Assembly (NCBI RefSeq): GCF_042219855.1
Contig: NZ_JBHJHP010000007.1
Span: forward strand, 62,001 to 126,000
From: JBHJHP01 sp042219855
GTDB taxonomy: Bacteria; Bacteroidota; Bacteroidia; Bacteroidales; UBA5342
Direction: 5' to 3'
DNA length: 64,000 nucleotides
Positions 35,291 through 46,000 of this stretch are shown piece by piece. The notes under the pieces were generated by a model, which saw nothing but the letters and a program-made list of their open reading frames with translations, did no database searches and had not been told where the DNA came from. Each line of letters opens with the position of its first letter. Position 1 is the first letter of the stretch. The translations under genes and the position numbers were made by a program.

Positions 35291-38200
35291 TTAAAAACTA
35301 AAACTTAATCCTAGATTAAATTTCTTTAAATAAGGATATGTGTTAAATCTGGCGATAGCGTCTTCTTTATAACTAAATGTTGATACCGGAGTCCATAAAT
35401 TGGTACCAACAAAAAACACCCTAAACTGAGGTATTTTGTACTTATCAGCCAATTTCTTTGGCATCTCATAAGATATATTCAATGTTTTCAGTCTTAATTG
35501 ATAAACGTCTTTCATCCAGAATGTTGATACAAGGCTATTTTCTGAATCATATGCCGGATTTGGATACTCTGCACTAATATTATCCGGAGTCCAAATATCT
35601 TTCCAGAAAGATGGTGCATTCTCATAGGGTGAAGTCGGGGCTTTTCTGGCTGCCTTATCAACTACTTTATTTGTTATACCATATGCCAATCCCCAATTCA
35701 TGCTCATTTTAAGTTGCCTCCATCCGGCCCCCATGGTAACAAATGTTGGAAGCAAATTTTTAAGGACAAAATGATCGTTTACACGTTCCACATAGGTTCT
35801 GTCATATGCCTCATTTATCCAACCGTCTGGTTCATATACAATCTGAGGTTCCCCTAAAGAGGGATCACCGGGGCGACCTATATCCTGAAAATAAAAGCTT
35901 CCTAAACCTGAACTCGGAGAACCAGGTGTCCCATTCATCCCATAATAATCATGTCCCCATTTTGCATTCCACTCAGCGTTTATAGCATCCATTTGCTCCT
36001 GGGTTCGAATGATTCCATTATTTAAGAAACCTTCTTCTCTTCCTGCTGCAAATGTTGCCTGACCAATTGGATACCTAAAGTCATTTGAAGCATATTGTGT
36101 AGGTCTCTCTAAAATACGGTTTGAATTAAATGAAAATATTGCGTTAATATTCCAACTAAAATCAGCTCCAACTCTCCCTCTGTAACCAATTGACATATCA
36201 TAACCCCACGCTTCCAGACGGCCCAGGTTTTGGCTTGGCATATCTCCAATTCCACTTGTTTCAGGCAGGGTAGTTGTAGTCTGATCAAGAATATCATACT
36301 GATAAGTATAATAACCATCAGCAGTGATACTTAATCTATTGTTTAAAAACTTCAAATCAATGCCGACGTTCTGCATCTGGGATTTTTCCCACGAAACACC
36401 TGAACTTATAACATCTGTTTTACCTGCAACATCCATTCCGGCTATAGCAGTGCCACTACCAAATAAATAACTGCCAGATGGCCCATAGCTTAATTTATAT
36501 TCATATGGACCAACCGAAGGATAACCTGTTAAACCATATGAATATCTAATTTTTAGAAAATCTACAAATCTCAATTTGGTTTTAATAAAATCTTCTTCAG
36601 AAAGTACCCAACCAACCGCAAACGCGGGAAACAGTCCGGCACGTTCACCAGGTGCAAATAATGTACTTACATCATATCTTAAGGTTGATTCAAATAAATA
36701 TTTGTTTGCATAAGAATAGTTTAATCTAAAAACGGCACCAAGATCCCCACTTTCTCCCATATTACCATCACTAACAGCAGCGAGTCTGTTAAATGCTCTC
36801 TGTGTTTCAACACCATAAAACTGAAGTCCCTGTGCTACAGCACTAAATCCATATACACTGCCCTCTGTTTGCTCATAGGTGAAAAAAGATGTTATATCAT
36901 GAAGCCCAAATTTCTTCTTATAGTTTAAACTAAAATTAAACTGGTAATTCTGTCCAAAACTATAGGATTCAGAAATTCTGTCATTATTTGTTATAGTTTT
37001 CTCATCCAAAACAACATCACTTAGCATATATCTTCCATCTAATACCTGAAATTCATATAAGGTATATGGAACGCTATATTGTTTTGAATAACTGTGGTTT
37101 TCTCTTCTACTATAGGTTGCTGTTGCTACAAGCCCATCAAGTTTTTTAAACTTATATTCTAACCTCAAATTAAGTGTATTTCCCTTATCTACGTCTTCCT
37201 TAAAACTTTTAGTATCAAACAAAGCATATGGATTAAAATCAAGGTTATTATTAACTGGTTTTCCATCCATATAGGGAGGCATCCAAGGTGGTGCCTGAAG
37301 GAGTTCCAAAAATAATCCCTCCATTGTATTATTACCAACTCCTGACAAATAAGGTCTTTTAAAATCTCTGTTATCAAGAGCCAATGTAACTGAGGCCGTT
37401 AAATTATCTGTAATATTAGCATCTAAACCAATACGATAAGTATACTTCCCAACACCCAGATCTGGGAAATTACCTTCAGTATATACATAGGTACCACCAG
37501 CATAATAGGTGAAAACATCGTTCCCTCCTGATATGTTAATAGTATGTCTGGATATTGATGATGGTTGCCATACGCCTCCAAGCCAATCATAATTTATAGA
37601 ACTTAAAGCACTCAACTCCTCATCAGATATTGGAACCCATGATCCGGGATTTCTAACACTTTGAATAGCATCTACAGATTTGAATAAATCATATGTACTT
37701 AACATTTCTGTCAATTGAGTAGCGTCCATTATTCCCTGACTTCCTGAATAATTTACTTTCAATTTACCTTTACGTCCTCTTTTTGTTTTTACTAAAACCA
37801 CACCATTCGCTCCTTTGCTACCATACACTGCTGCAGAAGCATCTTTAAGAACTGAAATACTTTGAATTTCAGATGGATCAAGCATATCAAATGCTTCCTG
37901 CGACATTTCGAATCCGTCTACAATATAAAGAGGGGATGGATCTTTTGCTCCCCCGCCGGAAGTTCCGAAAGTTGTTTCTGCTCTAATTCTGACTCTAGTT
38001 TGAGCCCCAGGATTACCTGTTGGTTGAGCGGGAGATACGAATACACCAGCCATTCTACCTTCTAATAAGTTTGTTAAACTTGTTGCAGGAATATCTTCAA
38101 TTTCTGCTGTAGTCATACTAGAAACGGCTCCAACTAAGTTTGCCCTTTTAACTGTTCCATAACCAACAACAACTTCTACCTCCTGGAGATTTACGTTATC

Positions 38201-38554
38201 ATTTTCTAAGGTGATATCAATAACTGTTCTTCCATTTACAGGCACTACCTTCTTAACATAACCAATAAATGTAACCTGCAATGTATCACTTGCATTAGCT
38301 TGAATTGAATAATGACCGTTGAAATCTGTTATCGCACCTCTTGCTTTATTCAGGATTAAAATATTTACCCCGATTAAAGGTTCTCCATCTTCATCAGTTA
38401 TATCACCTGAAATACTTATCTGTCCAGTTTGCTGAGCAAATGAAGCAAATCCTACAACAAAAAGTAAGAAAAATGCGACAAACATTTTTGATAATTGATA
38501 GGGAAATAGATCAGTCCAGATATCCTTTAATTTAAAAAATGTGGAATTTTTCAT
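35291..38554 (-). CDS. SusC/RagA-family TonB-dependent outer-membrane transporter
   Basis: The product is 1087 residues. After a positively charged leader and a hydrophobic signal segment (FVAFFLLFVVGFASFAQQ) comes a carboxypeptidase-regulatory-like domain (about 48-120, GDITDEDGEPLIGVNILI), the SusC signature VVGYGTVKRANLVGAVSS (about 130-147), a plug (about 145-260, SILEGRMAGV-like and VLKDASAAVYGSKGANGVVLV) and a beta-barrel ending in an aromatic residue (LGLSFSF). With SusD it imports pectin or rhamnogalacturonan oligosaccharides using TonB energy. ATG at 38554 is preferred; 38485 would remove the leader. A terminator-like hairpin lies upstream, so it probably has its own promoter, but none was clear. 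Confidence 0.96.
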   Translation of the reverse strand: MKNSTFFKLKDIWTDLFPYQLSKMFVAFFLLFVVGFASFAQQTGQISISGDITDEDGEPLIGVNILILNKARGAITDFNGHYSIQANASDTLQVTFIGYVKKVVPVNGRTVIDITLENDNVNLQEVEVVVGYGTVKRANLVGAVSSMTTAEIEDIPATSLTNLLEGRMAGVFVSPAQPTGNPGAQTRVRIRAETTFGTSGGGAKDPSPLYIVDGFEMSQEAFDMLDPSEIQSISVLKDASAAVYGSKGANGVVLVKTKRGRKGKLKVNYSGSQGIMDATQLTEMLSTYDLFKSVDAIQSVRNPGSWVPISDEELSALSSINYDWLGGVWQPSSISRHTINISGGNDVFTYYAGGTYVYTEGNFPDLGVGKYTYRIGLDANITDNLTASVTLALDNRDFKRPYLSGVGNNTMEGLFLELLQAPPWMPPYMDGKPVNNNLDFNPYALFDTKSFKEDVDKGNTLNLRLEYKFKKLDGLVATATYSRRENHSYSKQYSVPYTLYEFQVLDGRYMLSDVVLDEKTITNNDRISESYSFGQNYQFNFSLNYKKKFGLHDITSFFTYEQTEGSVYGFSAVAQGLQFYGVETQRAFNRLAAVSDGNMGESGDLGAVFRLNYSYANKYLFESTLRYDVSTLFAPGERAGLFPAFAVGWVLSEEDFIKTKLRFVDFLKIRYSYGLTGYPSVGPYEYKLSYGPSGSYLFGSGTAIAGMDVAGKTDVISSGVSWEKSQMQNVGIDLKFLNNRLSITADGYYTYQYDILDQTTTTLPETSGIGDMPSQNLGRLEAWGYDMSIGYRGRVGADFSWNINAIFSFNSNRILERPTQYASNDFRYPIGQATFAAGREEGFLNNGIIRTQEQMDAINAEWNAKWGHDYYGMNGTPGSPSSGLGSFYFQDIGRPGDPSLGEPQIVYEPDGWINEAYDRTYVERVNDHFVLKNLLPTFVTMGAGWRQLKMSMNWGLAYGITNKVVDKAARKAPTSPYENAPSFWKDIWTPDNISAEYPNPAYDSENSLVSTFWMKDVYQLRLKTLNISYEMPKKLADKYKIPQFRVFFVGTNLWTPVSTFSYKEDAIARFNTYPYLKKFNLGLSFSF

Positions 38555-38621
38555 TAATATTAGAATTAGATTTTAAATTATCAAATAAATTCAAATGCTT
38601 CACCTGCTATATCTAATTAAA

Positions 38622-38653
38622 ATTGGAAGAACAGCAAAAGCTGTTCCTCCAAT
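38622..38653 (-). terminator. Rho-independent terminator candidate after the 341-aa gene
   Basis: The arms ATTGGA / TCCAAT and GAACAGC / GCTGTTC pair around an AAAA loop with one mismatch. On the minus strand the hairpin is followed by TTTAATT. It lies 21 bp beyond the stop of the 341-residue gene and 68 bp before the SusC start codon, separating the two transcription units. Confidence 0.75.
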
Positions 38654-38674
38654 AAAACAATTAAGTGAATTATA

Positions 38675-39700
38675 CTATTTATATAGTACTAACTTGGATG
38701 TTTTGGTGTAGCTTCCGGATTGAACCCTAACCAAATATATGCCCGAAGGGGCATCATCCAAAGTAACCAGATTGGTTTGCTTTTCTGACTTAACCAGCTG
38801 ACCGTTCAGTTTGAATACTTCAATATCAGCCACCTTATTCAGTTTTACCGTGTTTTTATAGCTAAATACTTTGATCAGATCATTCTGAATATCCTGGTTT
38901 GCTGATGGCAAATCACCATAGACTTTAAAGTCATGAATACGAACAGCCTGCTGAACCGGATCCGCAGGACGGATTTGTAACATCACATTTTCAGCATAAA
39001 TTGCATCCTCCCACAACATCCCTTTGGCTGATGGGGTACAGTTAAAAGTACTTTCCGTTTTTTCCAGTGTAAACGGATCTTTTGTAAAACTTGAAGCCCA
39101 GGCAGCATCACCGGGTTGATACCGCAACGTATCCCAGTTTGCACCATCATCCAGGCTAAAAAGAACCATAAATCCTCTTCTTTGACCACCACAGCTTGAA
39201 TGCGAATATTGTATGGCTTCTACAAACTCCATTGCCCTGAGGTCAATATAGAACTCACCCCTTTTATTGCCATAGCCCAGACGCGCTATCTCAACAAATC
39301 CATTTGACACTCCCGGCGTAGTTGGATCTGGTTCAATAGGTGTGCCATCTGCCTCCATAGAAGCTGCAACACCCCACTCCGGAGCAAAGGCACAGGAATC
39401 CCAGGTATAAATCACTTCGAGATCTGAGTTCAGATATTTAACTGTTTTGCTTCCCCCTATATTTGCGGGTATTGTTTCCAGTGTTTCGTCATCTGTCACT
39501 GGTTTACTATCTGTTCCTCTGTTACCCATCAAATCCCAGTTACCATAAAAGTCAAACCCTGAAAAATCTTCATCTAAAACCTTTGGAGATCCGGGATTCA
39601 ACGTTTCCCATCCGGTACCTGTACCGGTATCCTGGGCGTATAAACCTAACCCACAACCCAATGCGGCTAAAGCAATAAGTGTAAAAATTCTTTTTCTCAT
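38675..39700 (-). CDS. unrecognised secreted protein with T9SS sorting domain
   Basis: The product is 341 residues with a signal peptide (IFTLIALAALGCGLGLYAQ). The central part (about 25-255) matches no family that I recognise. It is rich in aromatic residues and beta-type patterns, with YIDLRAMEFVEAIQYSHSSCGGQRRG and IRPADPVQQAVRIHDFKVYG, which looks like a carbohydrate-binding or beta-helix-capping fold. A C-terminal sorting domain (about 268-341; VFSYKNTVKLNKV, then SGIYLVRVQSG and TSKLVLYK) predicts T9SS export to the cell surface. It stands alone between two terminator-like hairpins, just upstream of SusC, and may be a pectin-binding surface protein. That role is inference. Confidence 0.8.
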   Translation of the reverse strand: MRKRIFTLIALAALGCGLGLYAQDTGTGTGWETLNPGSPKVLDEDFSGFDFYGNWDLMGNRGTDSKPVTDDETLETIPANIGGSKTVKYLNSDLEVIYTWDSCAFAPEWGVAASMEADGTPIEPDPTTPGVSNGFVEIARLGYGNKRGEFYIDLRAMEFVEAIQYSHSSCGGQRRGFMVLFSLDDGANWDTLRYQPGDAAWASSFTKDPFTLEKTESTFNCTPSAKGMLWEDAIYAENVMLQIRPADPVQQAVRIHDFKVYGDLPSANQDIQNDLIKVFSYKNTVKLNKVADIEVFKLNGQLVKSEKQTNLVTLDDAPSGIYLVRVQSGSYTKTSKLVLYK

Positions 39701-40023
39701 AATCTTCTACTTTTTAGTTAATATGAAATGTTATATCTCTCTTATAAGTATTGGTCTTTTCTTTCAATTTACAGGATTTTATTTTTTACTCCAAACTAAA
39801 AATATCTCCCTGGTTTCTGTTATGCATGTTTGAAAAGTATAATATGACTGTATATCTTACTGAATTAAAATTCCTTATGCGTCATTATTTTATTTTTTAA
39901 ACCTGCAATGAACCAAAACATCCTTTTGCAGAGGTAAAATTCAATTAAAGAGTAAAGAAATAAAACTTTTAAAGAAAATGTTTAAAAATGGGGAACGCAG
40001 AGCGTCCCCCATTTAGTTAAAAT
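39701..40023. other. 323-bp intergenic region upstream of the 341-aa gene
   Basis: It is AT-rich and holds no gene that I can support. Near its right end lies the terminator hairpin of the LamG gene at 39986-40014. I found no TAnnTTTG promoter and no LacI-type site on the minus strand here. Confidence 0.6.
39986..40014 (-). terminator. Rho-independent terminator of the giant LamG gene
   Basis: AAATGGGG / CCCCATTT and ACGC / GCGT form a 12-pair stem with one mismatch around a 3-base loop, followed on the minus strand by a T-rich run (ATTTTTAAAC). It lies 9 bp beyond the stop codon. Confidence 0.85.
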
Positions 40024-43000
40024 TTATTTAGTAATACTTAAGATTCCGGTTGCGGATTCTTCACCAATATTCAGTTTATAGATATATAAACCGGCTTTCA
40101 TTTCAGATGTATTAACTGTGAGTTTGTGTTCTCCACTTTCGTAGAGTTTATCATCTCTCAATTCTACCAACTGTCCTGAAACGGAGTATACAGATAAGCT
40201 AACTGCTGCTTTCCGGTCAAGACCGAAGCTGATGTTTACAACATCGCGTGCAGGGTTAGGATAAACTGACACAGATACAGCATCATTTCTAACTTTTGAA
40301 ACAGATGTATATGCTTCTTCAGGTACCGGTAATCCGGCAAGCATATATACTGCATTTCTCCAGATCGTTAAACCTGCAGCTGTAATGTTTTTACCACTGT
40401 TACCACAAATTGCACCATAATTCATTGCCATGGTAATCATCGGTGCCTGCATCTCTTCAGAACCAATAGAATCGCCTGTTGCCAGGTAGTTGATTCCGAC
40501 TGTTGCATTAGCCGGTGCTTTTGTTGACATAGCCAGTGCTGAATTGGCCGGGTTAAACATGACATCTGTTGCATACTGTAAGCCTTTGAAATGTTCGCCA
40601 TCGGCACTACCATCATCTGCAAATCCTTCAAGGAAGATGCGGATAGAATCACCAACAAATGTAAGACCTTTGAACAGATCATTAGCCTGATTTGCCGGGT
40701 CAACATGCAGATAGAAATCGCTGGCCTGCTCACCACCACTGCCAGATGCACCGGTTGCAAATCCTCTGCCTGCTTTCATAGCATAAACCTTATTGATGAT
40801 ATGAGGTACAGTAAGGCTTCCCATTCCTAATGATCCATCACGTTTCCAGATGGCTGATGAAGAACCAAATGGTTCCTGACCAATTACCACATCGTATCCT
40901 GACAGGTCAAATACAGAATCGTTGGCAACAAGCCATGTATCAACCACGAAGTTATCATCTTTCATTAACATGGTAACAATTGGATCATTATCTGGCTGAG
41001 TTGCTGTTTCTGCCATAGTTTTCGATTCAGTAACATAAGCTACCTTCTTCGGACCTGGCAATAATTCAGCGGCTCTTTCTGCTACCTTAGCTGCATCCAT
41101 TTCACCCTGATAGATGTTTACAATATCAACTGAACCCTGCCACAGTGGATCTCCGGAATAAACCGACTTACCAATGTAGGCTGTATCAGAACTGATATTC
41201 GCGAGTGAGTTATTGCCTGTTAATGCATCAGTACCAACCAATACACCATCAAGATAATATTTAATCGCTGAATGCGTCAGTATAGTTACAACATGATGTG
41301 TTTCTGCATCCTTGATCTCATTACCCATAACACCATTCTCTGTGAGCCATGGATCTGTTGTATTCAGACAGGAAACAGATGCCCTGCTCTGATCACCATC
41401 ATTTCTTGTTGGCTGACAGATGAAATAGTTAGCACCAATTGTACCACTTGTTTCACCGAAGTTGTAAAGAACTGTAAAGCCATCAAGTCCGGCTGCCTGT
41501 GTGAAGACTGCTTCAACAGAAAGTTGTCCGTATTCCGGTACATTGATTTCTTTACCCGGTAATGAAACAAAACCTGTTCCTGAAAGTGTTACCACACCGT
41601 CAGCAACTGTAGCATCACCCTGTAAAACACCATCAGCTCCGGCAATTACATCAACTGCGGTACCATCATCAAATGGATATGAATGTTTCAGTGTAAGAGG
41701 GATAGAGTTAATTGCCCAATCCAGGGAATTCAGCAACAATGGCTTGAATTCATCCGTCATATACAATAATCCATCGTTGAATGCATACAGCAAGACTACA
41801 TTACTTGCAGTTGTTACATGTTCATATGTGTCATAGTCACCATTCATTGAACGAACCTCTGATCCCTTAGGAACAGCCCACATTGTAGGATAAAGTGATT
41901 CTTCATTAAATGTTGCCAGAGGTATTGCATCCGGAACGCTGTCCATCAGATTATATGACTTAACCTCTTTTGGCCAGTCTGCTGAATCAGGTGTACCATC
42001 AGACCAGGTTATCAGCTGATCCATATCATAACCTGCAGTAATAGGATGCGTGTTATTAAGGATCTTCATTTGAGCTGTTTCAACAGTGAAATCACTGAAC
42101 TTGGCAAACTCTTCAGCTTTCTTATCATTTACCCAGCCCCACTTGTTATTCTTAGGTCCGTCGTTCTGCATGCTTACACAAGGAATCGGATAATTACGCT
42201 TAGCATAATCGTTCACATTAGATGAACTTTCGCCACCGCCGATAACCATTCCTGCGTAAGGTGTATAATCGAATGCGTTGATACCATCCGGTGTCCATTC
42301 GAATATAGAACCTTTTTTAGCAAATGTCACAGAATAACCGCCTTCAACCAATGCATCATATACATTAGTATCGTAGGCTTTTGCTGTTGCATATACTCCG
42401 TTTGATGCTGAACAATACAGTATTTCACCTTCGGACTGAACATGAACATAAACTTTGTAAACCATAGAATCTGTTCCAACCGGTGCAAATACTTTCAATT
42501 CGTATTCTGCATCCTGTCCGTCGCTTAATCCACTAATTGTTGGGATAACAGCATCCTTACCATTAACAACGTTCACGTCTAAGTCAATAGCAGTAGTTCC
42601 TGAAGGTACAGTAAACTGATATGCATTACCATCTGAGCCCTTCATTACAGCCGCTGCAACATCAACTTCAACTTCAATGCTCTTGCTTACAGCTTCAGCA
42701 GGAACTTCAAGACCTGCTAACATATATATTGCATTTCTCCACAAAGTGAGACCTGCTTCAGTTATGTTATCACCACCGGCAGCACTTATTGCACCAAAGT
42801 TCATACCCATTGTAATCATCGGTGCCTGCATTGTTTCTGAACCAATTACATCACCAACGCCAAGGTAATTGATACCTACAGTAGCATTGGCGGGAGCCAT
42901 TGTTGAAAGAGCCATTAATGTAGTATCAGGACTCAGTACAACATCCACAGCGTATTGTAGACCTTTATGATAAGCATCATCAGCTCCACCATCATCTTTG

Positions 43001-46000
43001 TATCCATTCAGGAAAATCTGAACAGAATCACCTTCGAAGGTCAAACCGTTAAACAATGGACTGGACTGTTTTGCAGGATCAACATGCAGGTAATAATCAC
43101 CAGCCTGTTCACCACCACTACCGGCAGCTCCATCCTGGAATCCTCGGCCATCCTTCATTGTGTAGACTTTATTTATGATATGAGGCACAGTAAGACTACC
43201 CATACCTAAAGTACCACCTCTTTTCCAGATTGCTGATGATGAACCAAATGGTTCCTGACCAACAACCACATCATATCTTGACAGGTCAAGAACTGCATCA
43301 TTAGCAACTGTCATCACATCAACCCATACATTCGGATCATTTTTCAACATCTGAATAATAGGATCGTTGTCCGGTTGCGTTGCTGTTGCATCCATAACCT
43401 TATCCTCGGTTACATATGCTACAGTTGTATTCAGTGCAAACTTAGCCTGCTCAGCTACCATAGCATCATCCATCATTCCGGAATAGATATTGAATTCATC
43501 GATGGTTCCCATCCATGTAGGATCATTCCAGTAAGCTCTACCAAGCATCGCATTTTCAGTACCAATTACAAGGTTACCAACACCTTCTTTTGTACCGATT
43601 AATGCACCGTCAACATATAGTTTGACGATATTATTGCTTACCACTGTTACCACATGGTGAGGTTTACCATCATCCAGTTGATTTGTTACAACGCCTCTGG
43701 CACTGCTGTTATCTTTCCAGAATCTGATTTGACCCCAGGTATTAAATGCAGTCATCGTACAATTAGAGCCACCATTACCACCGAAATAAGCAGACCAGTT
43801 CCAGTGGTCATCATTGGCACCAACAGCAGAAGTGTACACGTATTCCATGGTAATAGCCGGATAGCTGTTAAGATCCAGGGCAGCACCATCGAATGATACC
43901 CAGTCACCAGCTTCATCTAATACCAGCTGTCCGTTTTCAATAGTTGCATTTCCTTCTCTTGTTCCACCTAAAGTACCTACAACATCCATTACTGAATCAG
44001 GATTCTCAAAGTTGTATGCATGCATCAGTTCCAGCTGTCCGTAAACAATACTGTATACAGTTGTATCATTTTCATCTTCGGAAACCACCTGAATCTCAAT
44101 TACACCACTTCCTGAGGATACATCGGCCGAACCGGTACCTGTAACGGTTGAACCGGAAGCTTTAGCAACTGCATCAACATTAAGTGTAGTTGTACCGTCA
44201 GGTAAGGCAAGATAATATGAATGAACCATCGGATTAAATGACGGAGCAATAGCACCAGCATCTACAGTTAATCCAGACAATTGTGAATTGGAAGCAGCAA
44301 TATACTCAAGAGCTCTGCTTGATATTAAAGCATCGTCCATTACACCATCATAAATATTAAATTCATCCAGAGATACATTATAGTTTGGATCACCCCAACC
44401 ATTAGGACCTTTGAAAATATTAGCGATTACGGTATCCAGTGTCGATACATAATCCGCATCTAAGGCTGCCGAGGCAACTAAATCCCCATCAATATAGTAT
44501 TTTAAAGCTGTAGCTGACAAAGATGCAACAACATGATGCATTTTCCCATCATCAAGTTCATAACCACTCAATGCAGCCGTTGCTGTGGTACTACCATTAT
44601 TTGTTTCAATACGGGTTTCATTTCCGTTTCTTGTAGGCTGAATCCAGAAACATTTGTTACCTCCTGTATTATTACCGAAGTAAGCCAACATAGAATAAGA
44701 ACCGTTCAATGCTTCTCCTGTTTCCAGGTAAGCTTCAAGTGTTACCGCACTGTAGGATTTTAAATCGAGTGCATCAGCATCCAGTGAGATATAACCATCT
44801 GTACTTGCTGTTGCTCCTGAAACAGTAGCTTTACCATCGGCGACAGTAATTTTGCTGCCATGTAAAGTTCCATTCAGATCACCAACAACGTCGATTACGG
44901 TGTCTGCATCTTCAAAAGTATAAGAATGCATTAACGCAAAGGTTTTCTCAATAACACTGACATCGTAGAAAATACGTGTTCCGTTATCCAGCTCAAATCT
45001 GGATATCAGCTCTTCTCCTGCAACAGGTGTTGCCTTGAAGAATAACATCATATCATCGTTTACCACGCCTGAGGGAGGTGCCGCAACTGTAATTTTTGCA
45101 TCACTCCATTTTCCTGATCCAGCATCAAAAGTTGAAGGTTCAAGCGTATAATCTACATCTACTGTGTAGTTACCACTGCCATCATTGGCCTTCAATGCGC
45201 CCGGATCTACCAGCGTATATGGACGCTCAAGACCATCTCCGTTAAGATAAAGATCGTTCACAATGGTTAAAGCAGCCATTCTGTTTTTTGTCTGAATCGG
45301 AACAGCAAACGTAGTTTCTACGCCGGCTTCACCCCTTAAAAGAGAATTCTGGAATGAATTTACCTCAATTCCGGCAGCTGGCTGAATCCATGCAGGAGAA
45401 TTATATACAATTTTCAAATTATCAAATACAATTACAGGATCAAAAGAATCATCTGCAACAGGTGTTCCAGTACCAGTTGTTTCCAGATACCAGAATACAT
45501 TTTGTCCTGTAAAATCACCAGGGCCAAAACCAGCATCAGCTGCGAGCGATACATTTTTCACTCCTGTGCCTGTAACATAATAATCGTCAATTGTAACAGT
45601 GTCCACTCCGGCAATTAGCACGGTAAGTGAATAGGACGCTGTTGAACCGGTATTTCCTTCATCATAGGTATCGATGCTAAATGTAATATCAGTATCAAGT
45701 GACTGACCACTGAATTTTACATTGAATCCATACTTTACCTTTTTGTACTTGCCGGGCCAGGCGCCAAAGGCCTGATTATCATCCGCCAGATCAAATAAGC
45801 AATGTGCCGGCTTTTGTCTAGAAGTTGATGTAGCAGCATCATTTACAGCATAGGCATCCAATATAGATACCAGAGAATCAATGCTGGCAACACGAACCGG
45901 ATTTTCGTTTGACGTTGACATGCGTCCCAGACGACAACGAAAATCATCATTTACAATAGCCTGATCACTTTCATCATAAACATCAACCCCAAAGCCTTTA

